The notes under the pieces are model-generated. The model did no database searches. It saw only the letters and a list, made by a program, of their open reading frames with translations, and had not been told where the DNA came from. This document shows positions 8,379-17,620 of a DNA stretch of 50,000 bases, piece by piece. Each line of letters starts with the position of its first letter. Position 1 is the first letter of the stretch. The DNA is taken from the NCBI GenBank assembly GCA_905221605.1, contig CAJNDS010002703.1:1-50000 (forward strand). Reading direction: 5' to 3'. Position numbers and translations under genes: made by a program. Source of the stretch: Symbiodinium natans (lineage: Eukaryota > Sar > Dinophyceae > Suessiales > Symbiodiniaceae).

Positions 8379-8465
8379 GTTTAGGGCTTGGGGCTTAGGG
8401 TTTAGGGTTTAGGGTTTAGGGCGTAGGGTTTTGGGTTTTGGGTTTAGGGTTTAGGGTTTAGGGCA
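8379..8465. repeat. Telomere-like tract (TTTAGGG)
   Basis: Twelve units including TTTGGGG and TTTTGGG. Its first base pair pair could serve as an intron donor (see 8312-8378). Confidence 0.92.
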
Positions 8466-8496
8466 GCTCAGCTACTCCAGGATCCCAAGATCTAGA

Positions 8497-8705
8497 CCCT
8501 GCACCCTAAACCTAAACCCCAAACCCTAAGCCCTAAACCCTAATTAAATCCTAAACCGTCTAAACCCTAAACCCGAAACCCTAAACCTTAGACCCTAAAC
8601 CCTAAACCCTAAACCCTAAACCCTAAACCCTAAACCCTAAACCCTAAACCCCAAATCCTAAACCCTAAACCCTAAACCCTAAACCCTAAACCCTAAACCC
8701 TAAAG
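8497..8705. repeat. Telomere-like tract (CCCTAAA)n
   Basis: About 29 units. The first third is degenerate and the last two thirds almost perfect. Confidence 0.96.
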
Positions 8706-8824
8706 GTACTTAGGGGTGACCCTGACTCGGCAGGCCCCCGGCTTCGGGCGAATCCTCGCCCTCGGCCAGGAGCAGGACGGAGGGCCCCGAAGTTCCACCA
8801 AGGTCCTCCCACAAGCAAGAGTAA

Positions 8825-8965
8825 GCGAATCGTGATTGTGATTATGATTCTGACTCTGACGATGATGATGACTATGACTAGGATTATGATTATGATTATG
8901 GCTGTGATTAGAACTACGGTTGTGACTATGATTATGATGGTTGTTATGGTTTTAGGTTCTGACTA
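8825..8965. repeat. Degenerate GATTAT/GACTAT repeat
   Basis: 3- and 6-base periodicity (GATTATGATTATGATT, GACTATGACT) over about 140 bp. Confidence 0.85.
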
Positions 8966-9254
8966 TGAGGGTTATTCCGACGATGTCTGATGACCATACT
9001 GATTCAGTTACGTGTAGGACTTAACATCATCACCCTGATTGCCACATTGGGCCAGACTGGGCCAGATCCCATCTTCCCGCCGACCTCTGGTAGCAGCCCC
9101 AAGCGATAGCGATCTGCTACGGCCATGGCCAGCAGTAGGGGAAGCTAAGGTGGCAAGGAGTGATAATTAAGGCCTCTGTTTAGAAACCTGGTAACGAACC
9201 GTTTCTTGCGGGTGCACCAACTGCTGCTCTCTGGTAAGCCCTGCGCAAAAACAG

Positions 9255-9323
9255 CTCGCACGATTCGAGCACAAGGCGGGCGAGATGGCAGCCACTGTCG
9301 CAGACCGAAGCCCTCCCTGCAAG
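9255..9323 (+). CDS. Internal exon, unknown protein
   Basis: Acceptor GCAAAAACAG, 23 open codons (LARFEHKAGEMAATVA, then DRSPPCK), and a strong donor TGCAAG|GTGAGAGC. Both ends are in phase 0. No family is recognised. Other frames over this stretch are also open. Confidence 0.35.
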
Positions 9324-9993
9324 GTGAGAGCTCATCAAGGTCCATATCCCGGCACGAACACAACAGGGTTCTGCGGCTTGGGGGGTGGCACCACCATGTC
9401 CTGAACCCTCAACCACGTAAAAAGGGGCATGTTGACGCTGTTGCATGATTCGTCGAATACCGGGCTACCGGAAAAGCAGCCGCCTCGGGCGGCAGCACAT
9501 GGGAGAGTGGGCCCTGTTCCAGGGGCTTCCCGAGCTGCTCAAGGCCCCGAGATCTAGTATAAGGATAGTATAAGGGCCCAGTAGTCGAAGACATTGAACG
9601 TGTGGTTCACGTGCTCTCAAGAAATCCCACAAACTTGGGCCCGTCTTCGAGCCGTTAGCAATCTAGTTGACGTCTGCTGCCACTGCACCCCAACTGGGAG
9701 CAGGCTAGGCAAGAAAAGGCTCACACCACACCCGACTGCCCTGCGGGCAGGAAGGATTGTTGCAAGCACTGCTCTATGCACTAATCAGAGTCTAAGGAAG
9801 CTCTCAAGAGTCGGGGGTATGGCAGACTTCGTCCTGAGGCTTCAATGATGAGCGCTTTGAACATAGTGCCCCTCTCGTCCATGCACCGCACTGAAGTACC
9901 TCATTGAGGTGCTGGCTGCTCAATCACCGAAGAGCCTGCGAAGGTCGAACTCAACTTCCAGCGAGCGAGCTCTACTGGGGTTGCCCCACACAT
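9324..9993. other. Unique island, no recognised gene
   Basis: Several overlapping open frames (9409-9594 minus; 9594-9848 plus). None has a recognisable domain or a clear splice pattern. Confidence 0.35.
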
Positions 9994-10095
9994 CGGGATG
10001 TTCCTCCTTATACTAACAGTCCTTAGTAGGCATTAGAATAGGGGAAGTAGTATAATCCCGATTAAGGACTGTCAGTAAAAGGGGGAACATCCCAA
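9994..10095. mobile_element. MITE family B, copy B1
   Basis: About 31-bp inverted ends: GGGATGTTCCTCCTTATACT, AACAGTCCTTA versus TAAGGACTGTCAG, AAGGGGGAACATCCC. Copies are at 15361, 19187, 42918 and 43969. Confidence 0.85.
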
Positions 10096-10149
10096 CCTAC
10101 ACAAACCAAACAGGACGACCCCAAGGCCCTCTGCCAAGCTTGTCTTTAT

Positions 10150-10196
10150 GTGGGGGCTTCCCAAGATTAGGGGTACCAATTTTGGAGCTCCCATCG
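10150..10196. mobile_element. MITE family E fragment
   Basis: GTGGGGGCTTCCCAAGATTA then GGGGTACC matches one family E end; the partner end is not evident. Confidence 0.4.
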
Positions 10197-10230
10197 TGAA
10201 CGTGATTGAATTCTTCGGGCATCGAAAATT

Positions 10231-10279
10231 CCCTAAACCCTAAACCCTAAACCCTAAACCCTAAACCCTAAACCCTAAG
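10231..10279. repeat. Telomere-like tract ending CCCTAAG at an exon
   Basis: Seven CCCTAAA units. The last is CCCTAAG and supplies an AG exactly where the next open frame begins. Confidence 0.9.
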
Positions 10280-10395
10280 TACCACGATGTTCGGGAAGAC
10301 CGTGGAAGACCCATCGCAGCCCCACCTTCGCTTGCATGGGCAGTGGAGCTGGGGATCCACCTCGGCGCCAAAAGAAGATCCATGGAAAAGCCAAA
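10280..10395 (+). CDS. Exon of unknown protein between a telomere tract and MITE C1
   Basis: Open frame with an ATG at 10287: MFGKTVEDPSQPHLRL, then HGQWSWGSTSAPKEDPWKSQ. It ends at CCAAA|GTAAAG, a good donor six bases before MITE C1. The 5' edge is CCCTAAG| of the tract, a possible acceptor. Trp/Pro-rich, no family recognised. Confidence 0.42.
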
Positions 10396-10401
10396 GTAAA
10401 G

Positions 10402-10522
10402 TAGGGGACAGGATTAGGGGGACCCTTGGGGATATAGACCCTCTGAATAAGGTCCCTTGTTAAGAGAGCCAGAAGAGGGTTCAGAAGGGGTTCCCTTTTA
10501 AGGGTCCCCCTTATCCCACCTA
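10402..10522. mobile_element. MITE family C, copy C1
   Basis: Inverted ends of about 30 bp (TAGGGGACAGGATTAGGGGG, ACCC versus AAGGGTCCCCCTTATCCCAC, CTA). It is about 90% alike with C2 (40431-40546), including the internal GACCCTCTGAATAAGGTCCC. Confidence 0.85.
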
Positions 10523-10559
10523 GGATAAAGTTTGAGGAGGGGGTTTAGGCTGCAGTTTT

Positions 10560-10900
10560 CAGGCTTTGGGGTTTGGGACTTGTGTCAGGAATCCAATTAG
10601 GGTCGTTGCTCTCGACAAGTGCCCCAGTCCTGAAGATGGAGGAGGACGGCGACAACGACGTCGACTCCGGTGACTCGACGACGACGTTGTCGACAGCGTT
10701 ATACAAAAAACAGACGAGACGCATGAATAAGCCCCAGCACAGCCTGGGTGTTTCTTCCCGATCTTAATTGCAAAAACCGCGGGTACCTTCTTTCGATCTA
10801 GACCCAATACCCCAGATCCGTGTTTCCTTTGAGCTTGCGGTGCTTTCCCCTGGAAGCGACAAGGATCGTGCACGACTGGTCGGAGACAGGGTGATCAACG
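10560..10900. other. Unique island with a 43-bp imperfect palindrome
   Basis: CGACAACGACGTCGACTC and its near inverse GACGACGACGTTGTCG lie at 10650-10692. A plus frame (10573-10767) and a minus frame (10559-10873) both cover it; neither is recognised. Confidence 0.4.
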
Positions 10901-11061
10901 GCTTCCGAGCTTTGAACAAGCTGTGCTGAAGCTGAAGGCATTCCTCTTGCTACCATGGCTAAGGTGTTGGCATTGAGTGCATCAAGTTTTTGAGACTCGA
11001 GACTACTTGGGGGTGGCAGGCTTGACTTTTCATTCTACTTGGGCTTCATGACAAGCTCCCT

Positions 11062-11283
11062 CTAGCCAGGGCATTCGAGAAGGACACTCGGCACGAAATG
11101 TGCCCCTGACGCGCCGGAAACCCACCCGGCAGAGCGCGAAGAAAACAGGGACGACAGAACAGCACGTTTTTGTCCGCGTTGAGTAAACTCAGCCTTCTCA
11201 CGGAAATGATTTCGGTCCACCTTATATCTTACATGGCCCTGGAACCTGCCACGATGTGAGGCCTCATGTATCGTAAATAACAT
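11062..11283 (-). CDS. Hypothetical ORF, 73 residues
   Basis: ATG at 11283, ending PSVLLECPG. Contains HVRYKVDRNHFREKAEF and a Ser/Gly-rich C-terminal part. A possible donor GTAAGA lies near residue 17. No domain; kept only because its composition is protein-like. Confidence 0.22.
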   Translation of the reverse strand: MLFTIHEASHRGRFQGHVRYKVDRNHFREKAEFTQRGQKRAVLSSLFSSRSAGWVSGASGAHFVPSVLLECPG

Positions 11284-11465
11284 GTGCTGTCAGTAGCGAC
11301 AAAGCACACACACCCACACCCTTAAGACCTTCAACCCAACATCCACACGCTCGGAAGCACCATTTTGCGCGACAAACGACAGCGATGGTGCCAGGGTTTA
11401 GGAACAAATGCCCCCAGTCATCCAAAATCAGGATGAACTGTCCCACCAAACGCGAGAGAGCGACA

Positions 11466-11486
11466 AAGAGAGAGAGAGAGAGAGAT
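11466..11486. repeat. (GA)n microsatellite
   Basis: Ten GA units, then a diffuse GAGA region. Confidence 0.9.
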
Positions 11487-11529
11487 TAGACAGAGAGAGC
11501 GAGAGTTTACTGGCTTTGAATGCATCCAA

Positions 11530-11643
11530 AACCCAAAATCCTAACTTAACCCCTAAACCCCTAACGCCAAACCCTAAGCCCCGAACCCTAAACCCCTAAC
11601 CCCTCAACCCGAAACCCTGAACCCTAAACCCTAACCCTAAACC

Positions 11644-11675
<32 letters not shown>

Positions 11676-11850
11676 ACCCTAAACCCTCAACCCTCAACCC
11701 TCAACCCTAAACCCTAAACCCTAAACCCTAAACCCTAGACCCTAAACCCTAAACCCTAAACCCTAAACCCTAAACCCTAAACCCTAAACCCTAAACCCTA
11801 AACCCTAAACCCTAAACCCTAAACCCTAAACCCTAAACCCTAAACCCTGG
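11530..11850. repeat. Longest C-strand telomere-like tract
   Basis: About 44 units: degenerate at the left, a block of CCCTCAA at 11640-11705, then about 19 near-perfect CCCTAAA units. Confidence 0.97.
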
Positions 11851-11934
11851 CCAAGCCCCACACGGAGCTGCCTCTCAAAGGAGCGCTGTGCCAACTGGCT
11901 TGAGAGAGGCTCTGGCTTTCATCTGTAGGCTTAG

Positions 11935-12035
11935 GGTTTCAGCATATCTCTTAACGGGCGCTTGGATTTAGGGTTTGGGGTTTAGGGTTTAGGGTTTCGG
12001 GTTTCGGGTTTCGGGTTTCGAGTTTCAGGTTTCAG
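11935..12035. repeat. Telomere-like tract (TTTAGGG/TTTCGGG)
   Basis: TTTAGGG units, then five TTTCGGG/TTTCAGG units. Confidence 0.88.
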
Positions 12036-12204
12036 TCAGGATTTATGGGGACTTAGGGATGCTTCGGGTCATTCAGTGGTTTAGGGCGGTGCTTTCGGGG
12101 GTTTGATTGTGGGGTTTGTTTCGGGCTTCGGCCTGGTTTACCTGGTTTAGGGTTTTGGGTTTTCCGGTGCTTAGCACGGATGAGGCCCGAAGGCAGCAAA
12201 AGAC

Positions 12205-12240
12205 GGTGGGGGGGGGGGGGGGGGGGGCGAAGGGGGGGGG
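12205..12240. repeat. G-rich run
   Basis: A run of at least 17 G, then GCGAAGG and nine more G, just left of MITE A2. Confidence 0.9.
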
Positions 12241-12244
12241 GCTA

Positions 12245-12348
12245 CTTGGAGGTTCATGGGTACTTATTAACCCCCATTATAAGTCTACTTATAGGTACAG
12301 GTATAGTTGGAGTCATAATTGGGGTTATACGTACCCTGAGCCTCCAAG
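12245..12348. mobile_element. MITE family A, copy A2, with TA target duplication
   Basis: CTTGGAGGTTCATGGGTACT at the left is the inverse of ACGTACCCTGAGCCTCCAAG at the right. Flanked by TA at 12243-12244 and 12349-12350. Confidence 0.85.
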
Positions 12349-12605
12349 TAACTTTCTGACTACAATAAGGGTACCCAGAAAAAGACTCGTCTTCAAAACA
12401 TGAAGAACTTATCTTTGATGACAAAACCCACATGATGTAGCTCAAGTCAAGAGAAATAATTAAACCATCTGCACATCAAGATGGAGAGCAAACTACAAAA
12501 CAATATTGCGATATCATCTTCGACAATACCTTACGCACTTGATGTTGATCCCCCCCCCCCCCCTCCCCCCGGTGTCTTTGTGAGCGACATGGCACTCGGC
12601 TTTGA
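12349..12605. other. Unique island with a poly-C run
   Basis: A C run lies at 12550-12570. No gene seen. Confidence 0.4.
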
Positions 12606-12705
12606 TGATTAGGGCTTAGGGTTTGGGGCCTTTACGATTTAGGGATTAGGGTCTAGGGTTTAGGATTTAGGGTTTAAGGCCTTTACGATTTTAGGGTTTA
12701 GGGTA
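12606..12705. repeat. Degenerate telomere-like tract (TTTAGGG)
   Basis: TTTAGGG units with a duplicated GGCCTTTACGATTT insert at about 12627 and 12678. Confidence 0.85.
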
Positions 12706-12941
12706 CGGGTGCTGGAGCTCTGGCCACGAAGTCTCCAATCTCAGATGGACAAGCCGCCCAATCCGAAGGCAAGAATACCCATGCTGACCTTGTGATTCTT
12801 CTGAGGCAGGTCTTCCGTACTCTTAAACCCCAAAAACGGGGAAACCAAGCCTATCCCAAGGTTTGACCTGGAATTACCTGGAATGCCAGTCGCTGCCACA
12901 ACGACAAGCTGAGGCCAGAACCGTCTCAGATCCATGTCCAT
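12691..12941 (-). CDS. Two-exon hypothetical gene ending in a telomere tract
   Basis: Exon 1 (12941-12878) starts at ATG: MDMDLRRFWPQLVVVAATGI, with donor CCAG|GTAATT. A 77-nt intron ends CTGCCTCAG. Exon 2 (12800 down) continues in phase as ESQGQHGYSCLRIGRL, then VHLRLETSWPEL, and stops at a TAA formed by the CCCTAAA repeat. A second reading of exon 2 (NHKVSMGILAFGLGGLSI) is also open, so the join is uncertain. Confidence 0.38.
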
Positions 12942-12959
12942 GCCTTCAGCTGCGTTTCT

Positions 12960-13075
12960 CGGGTTTAGGGTTTAGGTTTTAGGGTTTAGGGTTTAGGGTT
13001 TAGGGTTTAGGGTTTAGGGTTTAGGGGTTAGGGGTTAGGGGTTTAGGGTTTAGGGTTTAAGGTTTAGGGTTTATC
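12960..13075. repeat. Telomere-like tract (TTTAGGG)
   Basis: About 16 units with three TTAGGGG frame slips. The island at 13080-13370 shows no gene. Confidence 0.95.
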
Positions 13076-13371
13076 GTGACGTGTCAACTGCAGACGTCTT
13101 AAGGCTTCACTCGGACACCAAGCCGAAGGAACACCTACCCATCCCCACAACGTTACGAGTTCTAAACTAAAGTGGGCAATTGGGGAACTAGGTACCTCAT
13201 ACCGCCCCCCTTGCAGAACTGTTCAAGAGATTGATTCCCTTAAGGAGTTCTCACCCTGAACCTTAAACCGTTCCCGTCACTGCAAGCCCTCACAGATGAT
13301 CGCAGTCCGGGTCGCGCGGGAGCTCGGAAGAGCGGGAACCAGTTGAGGCTACGGACCTGGGTCTGTTCAGT

Positions 13372-13450
13372 TGTTAGGGTTTGGGGTTCACAGGGTTTGG
13401 GGTTCAGAGGGTTTAGCGTTCATAGGGTTGAGGGTTCTGAGGGTTTAGGC
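13372..13450. repeat. Degenerate tract (TTTGGGGTTCACAGGG)
   Basis: A higher-order unit of about 20 bases, GGGTTTGGGGTTCACAG, repeats three to four times. Confidence 0.75.
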
Positions 13451-13724
13451 TGAGGCTTCGCCATTGCAAGGTGTGGGTTTTTGATATGACGAGTTTCATC
13501 TTTTTGGCTCCTTTTGCGGGAGCCTTGCCGGAACACGGAGCCTCATAGGGTACCCGACATTCTGTGCAGAATGACCTGCCCATATGCCTGCTCCTGGAGC
13601 GAAACCACCTGAAACCCTCAACCTGGAAGCCCGAACTCTCATGCCAGCATGAGTTAAAGTCTTAAACGAAACTTCTTGAGAGCTTGTTCCTCGAAACTTT
13701 CCCCGAACATGACCAACTCTATTC

Positions 13725-14290
13725 AAGAAAATGCAACAATCATGAAAATACAACAATCATGCATAGAAACGTGCAATGATATATACTTATGTCTCACATT
13801 TATATACTGTAATATGATAAGAAATATCACATAAGAAAATAATCACATGTAAGAATATTGGTATACATATAATATTTCCATGCCAATAATATGCAACAGC
13901 GAATAATGATCCATAATCTTATGTAATGGCATCGTTATAGAGAAGAAAACCAAATAATGTATCACGTTGTATAACCATACACAATGATACATATATCGAA
14001 GAACCCAATCATATACAAGCATAGGTAGTAATATTCGTATGTATGCGATCGCAGGTAAGCATACATAACCCGAAAAATCATGTACAACCAGATCCAATCA
14101 CATGTTAACCAGGTACAATCATATACAATCATGAAAAAAGCACGCACACAAAAACTAAAAACAGCAACACATAGATTAACGATAGATGCTGGTTGTTTAT
14201 TGTAACCTAAAACTAAACCAATGGATGAATCAACAAATACACACATATCACATATGTATATATATATATATATACATATTGTGTCAAGGT
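13725..14290. repeat. AT-rich degenerate repeat region
   Basis: ACAATCATG and GTACAATCATAT motifs recur, ending in (TA)n at 14256-14275. Tyr/Phe-rich minus frames here look compositional. Confidence 0.65.
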
Positions 14291-14324
14291 TATCATAATT
14301 CTTATGATTTTTTTACCTGCAGAA

Positions 14325-14414
14325 GATGAAAAGCGCAGACGCCCTCATGAGCTGTTCCCATGGGTGGCAGACAGCGCGTGCCGGGGAAGCGGAGCCGCTC
14401 CTGCCGCTGCCTTG
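14325..14414 (+). CDS. Possible terminal exon in AT-rich surroundings
   Basis: A strong acceptor (ATTTTTTTACCTGCAG) precedes GC-rich sequence with an open frame KMKSADALMSCSHGWQTARA, then GEAEPLLPLP and stop. Another plus frame and a minus frame are also open, so strand and frame are uncertain. Confidence 0.28.
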
Positions 14415-14729
14415 AGGCAGAGCTGTAATACAATGGGATACACTGCACTGTATCAGAATTTATATATGAGTATCATAATTTCTATATGATGTCTTACTGA
14501 CTAAGTATTGGATATACAGTATATACATCCTGCTACTAGAGTGTGGCATATGCATTCTTTATACCATAGCATATGTTCTATTACAATGTGCTGCGCTGAC
14601 GTTATTCTTGGCACTACTACGATGTATCTGCCACATATTGCACATTTCAAAAAACACCGATTCAGTCATAGAGCATCGTCGAGTGCAACCGTCGGCTTGT
14701 GGGGGTTGGGGTTTAGGGTTTAAGTTTAG

Positions 14730-14816
14730 GGCCGACATCATGTTACACTTTAGTACCCCCAGCTGTTCTGACAGACACTCACTCTTCCGCCGCACAAACA
14801 TGAGAGCTTCGTGCAG
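14730..14816 (+). CDS. Internal exon with acceptor in a telomere-like motif
   Basis: The island begins at TTTAG|GG of a short TTTAGGG tract (14702-14729). It stays open for 28 codons (ADIMLHFSTPSCSDRHSLF, then RRTNMRASC) to a strong donor GTGCAG|GTAAGC. No family recognised. Confidence 0.35.
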
Positions 14817-15052
14817 GTAAGCTGTGTTGCATGCAACCAAGCTGCCGCAACAGGGCATGAGAGAATTTGGGATCCAATGGGCATTGGCTTGCCGTACCCT
14901 GGTTGATCACTGGGGAAGAGCCCTGAAGGCGGCAACCCGACATGCGTGCCATCAGAGGTCATTGAGCCCCATCAAAAACACCCTAGCATTCTACCATCAT
15001 ATATTCTCCACTCAACAGATGGTGCGCGTATCTACTGGAGTACTGCTACTAT

Positions 15053-15095
15053 CCAACCCTAAACCCTAAACCCTAAAACCCAAACCCTAAACCCC
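15053..15095. repeat. Short telomere-like tract (CCCTAAA)
   Basis: Five to six units. Confidence 0.9.
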
Positions 15096-15224
15096 GCTAC
15101 TACGTAGAGCTTAAGTGCGAGAAGCCCGAAGAGACCGGGTGTCGAGCGAGAGCCGGGCGAGGGCGAGCGGCGCCTGCTCGGCGATGCCGAGCGGTCTGGC
15201 CGGTCCGAACACTTGAGCCTTGCC

Positions 15225-15360
15225 AGGTTTACAGGTTACAGGTTACAGGTTTAGGGTTTAGGGTTTAGGGTTTAGGGTTTAGGGTTTAGGGTTTAGGGTT
15301 TAGGGTTTAGGGTTTAGGGTTTAGGGTTTACAGGTTTAGGGTTTACAGGTTTAGGGTTTA
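15225..15360. repeat. Telomere-like tract with TTACAGG units
   Basis: TTTAGGG array bounded by GGTTTACAGG/GGTTACAGG units on both sides. It ends exactly where MITE B2 starts. Confidence 0.93.
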
Positions 15361-15451
15361 GGGATGTTCCCCCCCCACACTAACAGTTCTTAATTGGGAT
15401 TTTTGGTATGATCCCTATTAAGGGCTGCTAGTATAAGGGGGAACATCTCAA
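15361..15451. mobile_element. MITE family B, copy B2, in a telomere tract
   Basis: GGGATGTTCCCCCCCCACAC to AAGGGGGAACATCTCAA. TTTAGGG-type sequence lies on both sides. Confidence 0.8.
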
Positions 15452-15750
15452 GGTTTAGGCTCTAAAGTTTTAGAGGGTTCAGGGTTCAAGGGTTTAGGGC
15501 TTAGGGTTGGGAACTTTTACGCAGTACTACGCAGTGATGTGCGGTGATGTGCATTGCAGCTTGTGCTGCTGAGTTAGGATGTTTCCGCTGTGCAGGAACA
15601 CTTCTCACAGTAGATTCCATCGGATTAAGCTGGAGGCTCTTGGCAGCCCACGAACCAACTTGTAACAAGGGTACCCTTCTTTGGTTACTTTGTAAGGGAA
15701 CCCAGAACCAAAAAAAATAAAGGGCATCACTGGGCTACCAGGGCTAATGT

Positions 15751-15852
15751 GGGGGGGTGTACGAAAGTAAGGGGACCTAATATACACCTCAAATAGAAGG
15801 ATTCCCTTTTCACAAGGACCCCAATATGGTACCCCTCATTTCGGAAGCCCCC
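15751..15852. mobile_element. MITE family E, copy E2
   Basis: GGGGGGGTGTACGAAAGTAA then GGGGACC pairs with GGTACCCCTCATTTCGGAAG then CCCCC. ATGT flanks both ends. Confidence 0.65.
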
Positions 15853-15959
15853 ATGTAGCGATCCAACAAATGGCATGCAGTCGGCAAGAACATGAATGAT
15901 GCGTGACAACTCTGGCATCCCATCTGCGGCTGGCCTGAAGCTGGCCTCAGCAAGCAAAG

Positions 15960-16110
15960 GCTTGGGTTTTGGGTTTTGGGTTTTGGGTTTTGGGTTTGGG
16001 GTTTGGATTTGGGGTTTGGGGTTTGGGGTTTGGGGTTTGGGGTTTGGGGTTTGGGGTTTGGGGGTTTGGGGTCGGGGGTCGGGGGTTTGGGGTTTGGGGT
16101 TTGGGGTTTT
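15960..16110. repeat. TTTTGGG / TTTGGGG tract
   Basis: Five TTTTGGG units, then fifteen TTTGGGG units. With no TAG, three frames stay open, producing artefactual Gly/Phe/Trp and Pro/Asn/Lys repeat proteins. Confidence 0.95.
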
Positions 16111-16185
16111 GAAGAAGTGACCACCAAGGCAAGCCGCGGTCAGACCCTCAACATCCCCCCACCCCGGCTCAAAAAAACTCCTCGC

Positions 16186-16420
16186 AGTTTAGGGTTTAGG
16201 GTTTAGGGTTTAGGGTTTAGGGTTTAGGGTTTAGGGTTTAGGGTTTAGGGTTTAGGGTTTAGGGTTTAGGGTTTAGCGTTTAGGGTTTAGGGTTTAGGGT
16301 TTAGGGTTTAGGGTTTAGGGTTTAGGGTTTAGGGTTTAGTATTTAGGGTTTAGGGTTTAGGGTTTAGGGTTTAGGGTTTAGGGCTTAGGGTTTAGGATTT
16401 AGTATTTAGGGTTTAGGGCA
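16186..16420. repeat. Long telomere-like tract (TTTAGGG)n
   Basis: About 33 units, with GTTTAGTATTTAGGG recurring at 16336 and 16400. Confidence 0.97.
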
Positions 16421-16495
16421 TGGGCACCAACCAAACCACAACTCCAAGATCCGGGGGCCCGGCCGTGTGCGCGCGAGAGAGCCGGGCGCCGGCAT

Positions 16496-16627
16496 GGGTC
16501 TTCTGGGCAACAGGAGGGTTTAGGGTTTAGGGTTTAGGGTTTAGGGTTTAGGGTTTAGGGTTTAGGGTTTAGGGTTTAGGGTTTAGGGTTTAGGGTTTAG
16601 GGTTTAGGGTCTTCTGGGCAACAGGAG
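16496..16627. repeat. Telomere-like tract inside a ~20-bp direct duplication
   Basis: About 13 TTTAGGG units (16517-16606) lie between identical copies of TCTTCTGGGCAACAGGAG (in 16499-16516 and 16610-16627). The match extends by GGG into the repeat, 21 bases in all. It looks like a target-site duplication. Confidence 0.95.
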
Positions 16628-16713
16628 TTGGGGGGCGGTGATCTCGGAGCAAGTTCCCAAGTCGTGCGAAGGAGCTTAGGCAAGCTATGCTCCTTCAATC
16701 CGACACGGGGTTC

Positions 16714-16765
16714 TCTAAACTAAACCCGAATCCCTAAGAACCCTAAACACCCTAAAGACCCTGGT
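16714..16765. repeat. Degenerate telomere-like tract (C strand)
   Basis: CCCTAAGAACCCTAAACACC-type units. Confidence 0.75.
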
Positions 16766-16891
16766 TTTGAGGGTGCGCTGTAGTTCTGAGATCGCTGCGG
16801 GCCGACGGGCATCAGAGGTTCATATGGGGCCCCCTTATGTCCCCGCCTCGAAACCCTCCCCTCCACCCCCCTCTTGAGAGCTTTTTCGCAG

Positions 16892-16977
16892 CTGCTTGAG
16901 TCGAGAACCGCAGTCCTCTCGGCCCGACCTGACATCCTGCCTTTTTGCACTCCGCTTGGCCCTGCTGGATCCCAAGG
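16892..16977 (+). CDS. Internal exon, unknown protein
   Basis: Acceptor GAGCTTTTTCGCAG, 28 open codons (LLESRTAVLSARPDIL, then PFCTPLGPAGSQ), ending near CAAGG|GTTGGC. No family recognised; an antisense frame (16720-16950) is also open. Confidence 0.35.
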
Positions 16978-17037
16978 GTTGGCGCTTGATCCGACCCTGG
17001 ACCCCTGAATTTTGATGTCGCGAGTCCGAACCAGACA

Positions 17038-17078
17038 GCCCTAAACCGTAGACCCTAGACCCTAAACCATAAACCCGA
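17038..17078. repeat. Short telomere-like tract (C strand)
   Basis: Five CCCTAAA variants. Confidence 0.8.
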
Positions 17079-17146
17079 AGGGCTTTCGAGATTTTCGGGC
17101 CGGGCTGAAGCGGTCGACGCGCAGCATTTACAACCAAGCTACAAAA

Positions 17147-17242
17147 GGGGCCTAAATAAACTTGATAGGGTTTTGGGGCGCTCTTATAGTGTACTTATAA
17201 GGGGGCCATCAGCAAATACTACTAGTCATTATTCCGACCCCC
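17147..17242. mobile_element. MITE family D, copy D2
   Basis: GGGGCCTAAATAAACTTGAT at the left, GTCATTATTCCGACCCC at the right. Confidence 0.75.
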
Positions 17243-17318
17243 TACTAAACTACCTTCGAAGATCTAGGTTGGGATAGGTTGGGCCATGGAAATCCCAAGC
17301 CTCGTCACTTTCGCTCAG

Positions 17319-17620
17319 CTCTTGCGAAGCACTGCGGGACAGAGACCTGGTTCGAGACAAAGACCTGTCAGAGGCAGGCCGCAGCTTGTGCTGTTAGGGT
17401 TTAGGGTTCAGGGTTCAGGGTTTAGGGTTGAGGGTTGAGGGTTGAGGGTTGAGGGTTGGTTTAGGGCTTAGGTTTAGGGTGCAGGGTTCATGTTTCAGGG
17501 TTCAGGGTTTAGGGTTTCGGGGTTAGCTTTGCAAGATTGAGTTGCATTGCCTTTTGCGAAAATGGGTTGGGGATATGCGCGCCTGAAGATTTCGAGTGCT
17601 GCAGCACGTGCTGCCCGACT
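17319..17620 (+). CDS. Cys-rich protein, two exons around a telomere-tract intron (partial)
   Basis: Exon 1 (17319-17373) follows acceptor TTTCGCTCAG and reads LAKHCGTETWFETKTCQ. A GC donor (CAGAG|GCAGG) keeps phase. The intron contains the TTTAGGG/TTGAGGG tract 17394-17524 and ends GGGGTTAG at the tract edge. Exon 2 (17527-17620) reads SCIAFCENGLGICA, then PEDFECCSTCCPT, and ends at a strong donor ACT|GTGAGTAC. Close Cys spacing suggests a disulfide-rich extracellular or metal-binding module; no family recognised. Confidence 0.45.
17394..17524. repeat. Telomere-like tract (TTTAGGG/TTGAGGG), intronic
   Basis: About 18 units including four TTGAGGG in a row. Confidence 0.92.

Noticed and set aside
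13843-14246. Tyr/Phe/Cys-rich minus ORFs resembling membrane proteins
   Set aside because: Composition follows the AT-rich ACAATCATG repeat; overlapping frames look alike.
15896-16127. Gly/Phe/Trp-rich and Pro/Asn/Lys-rich ORFs
   Set aside because: Translations of the TTTGGGG tract, which lacks TAG; no start context or flanking coding sequence.
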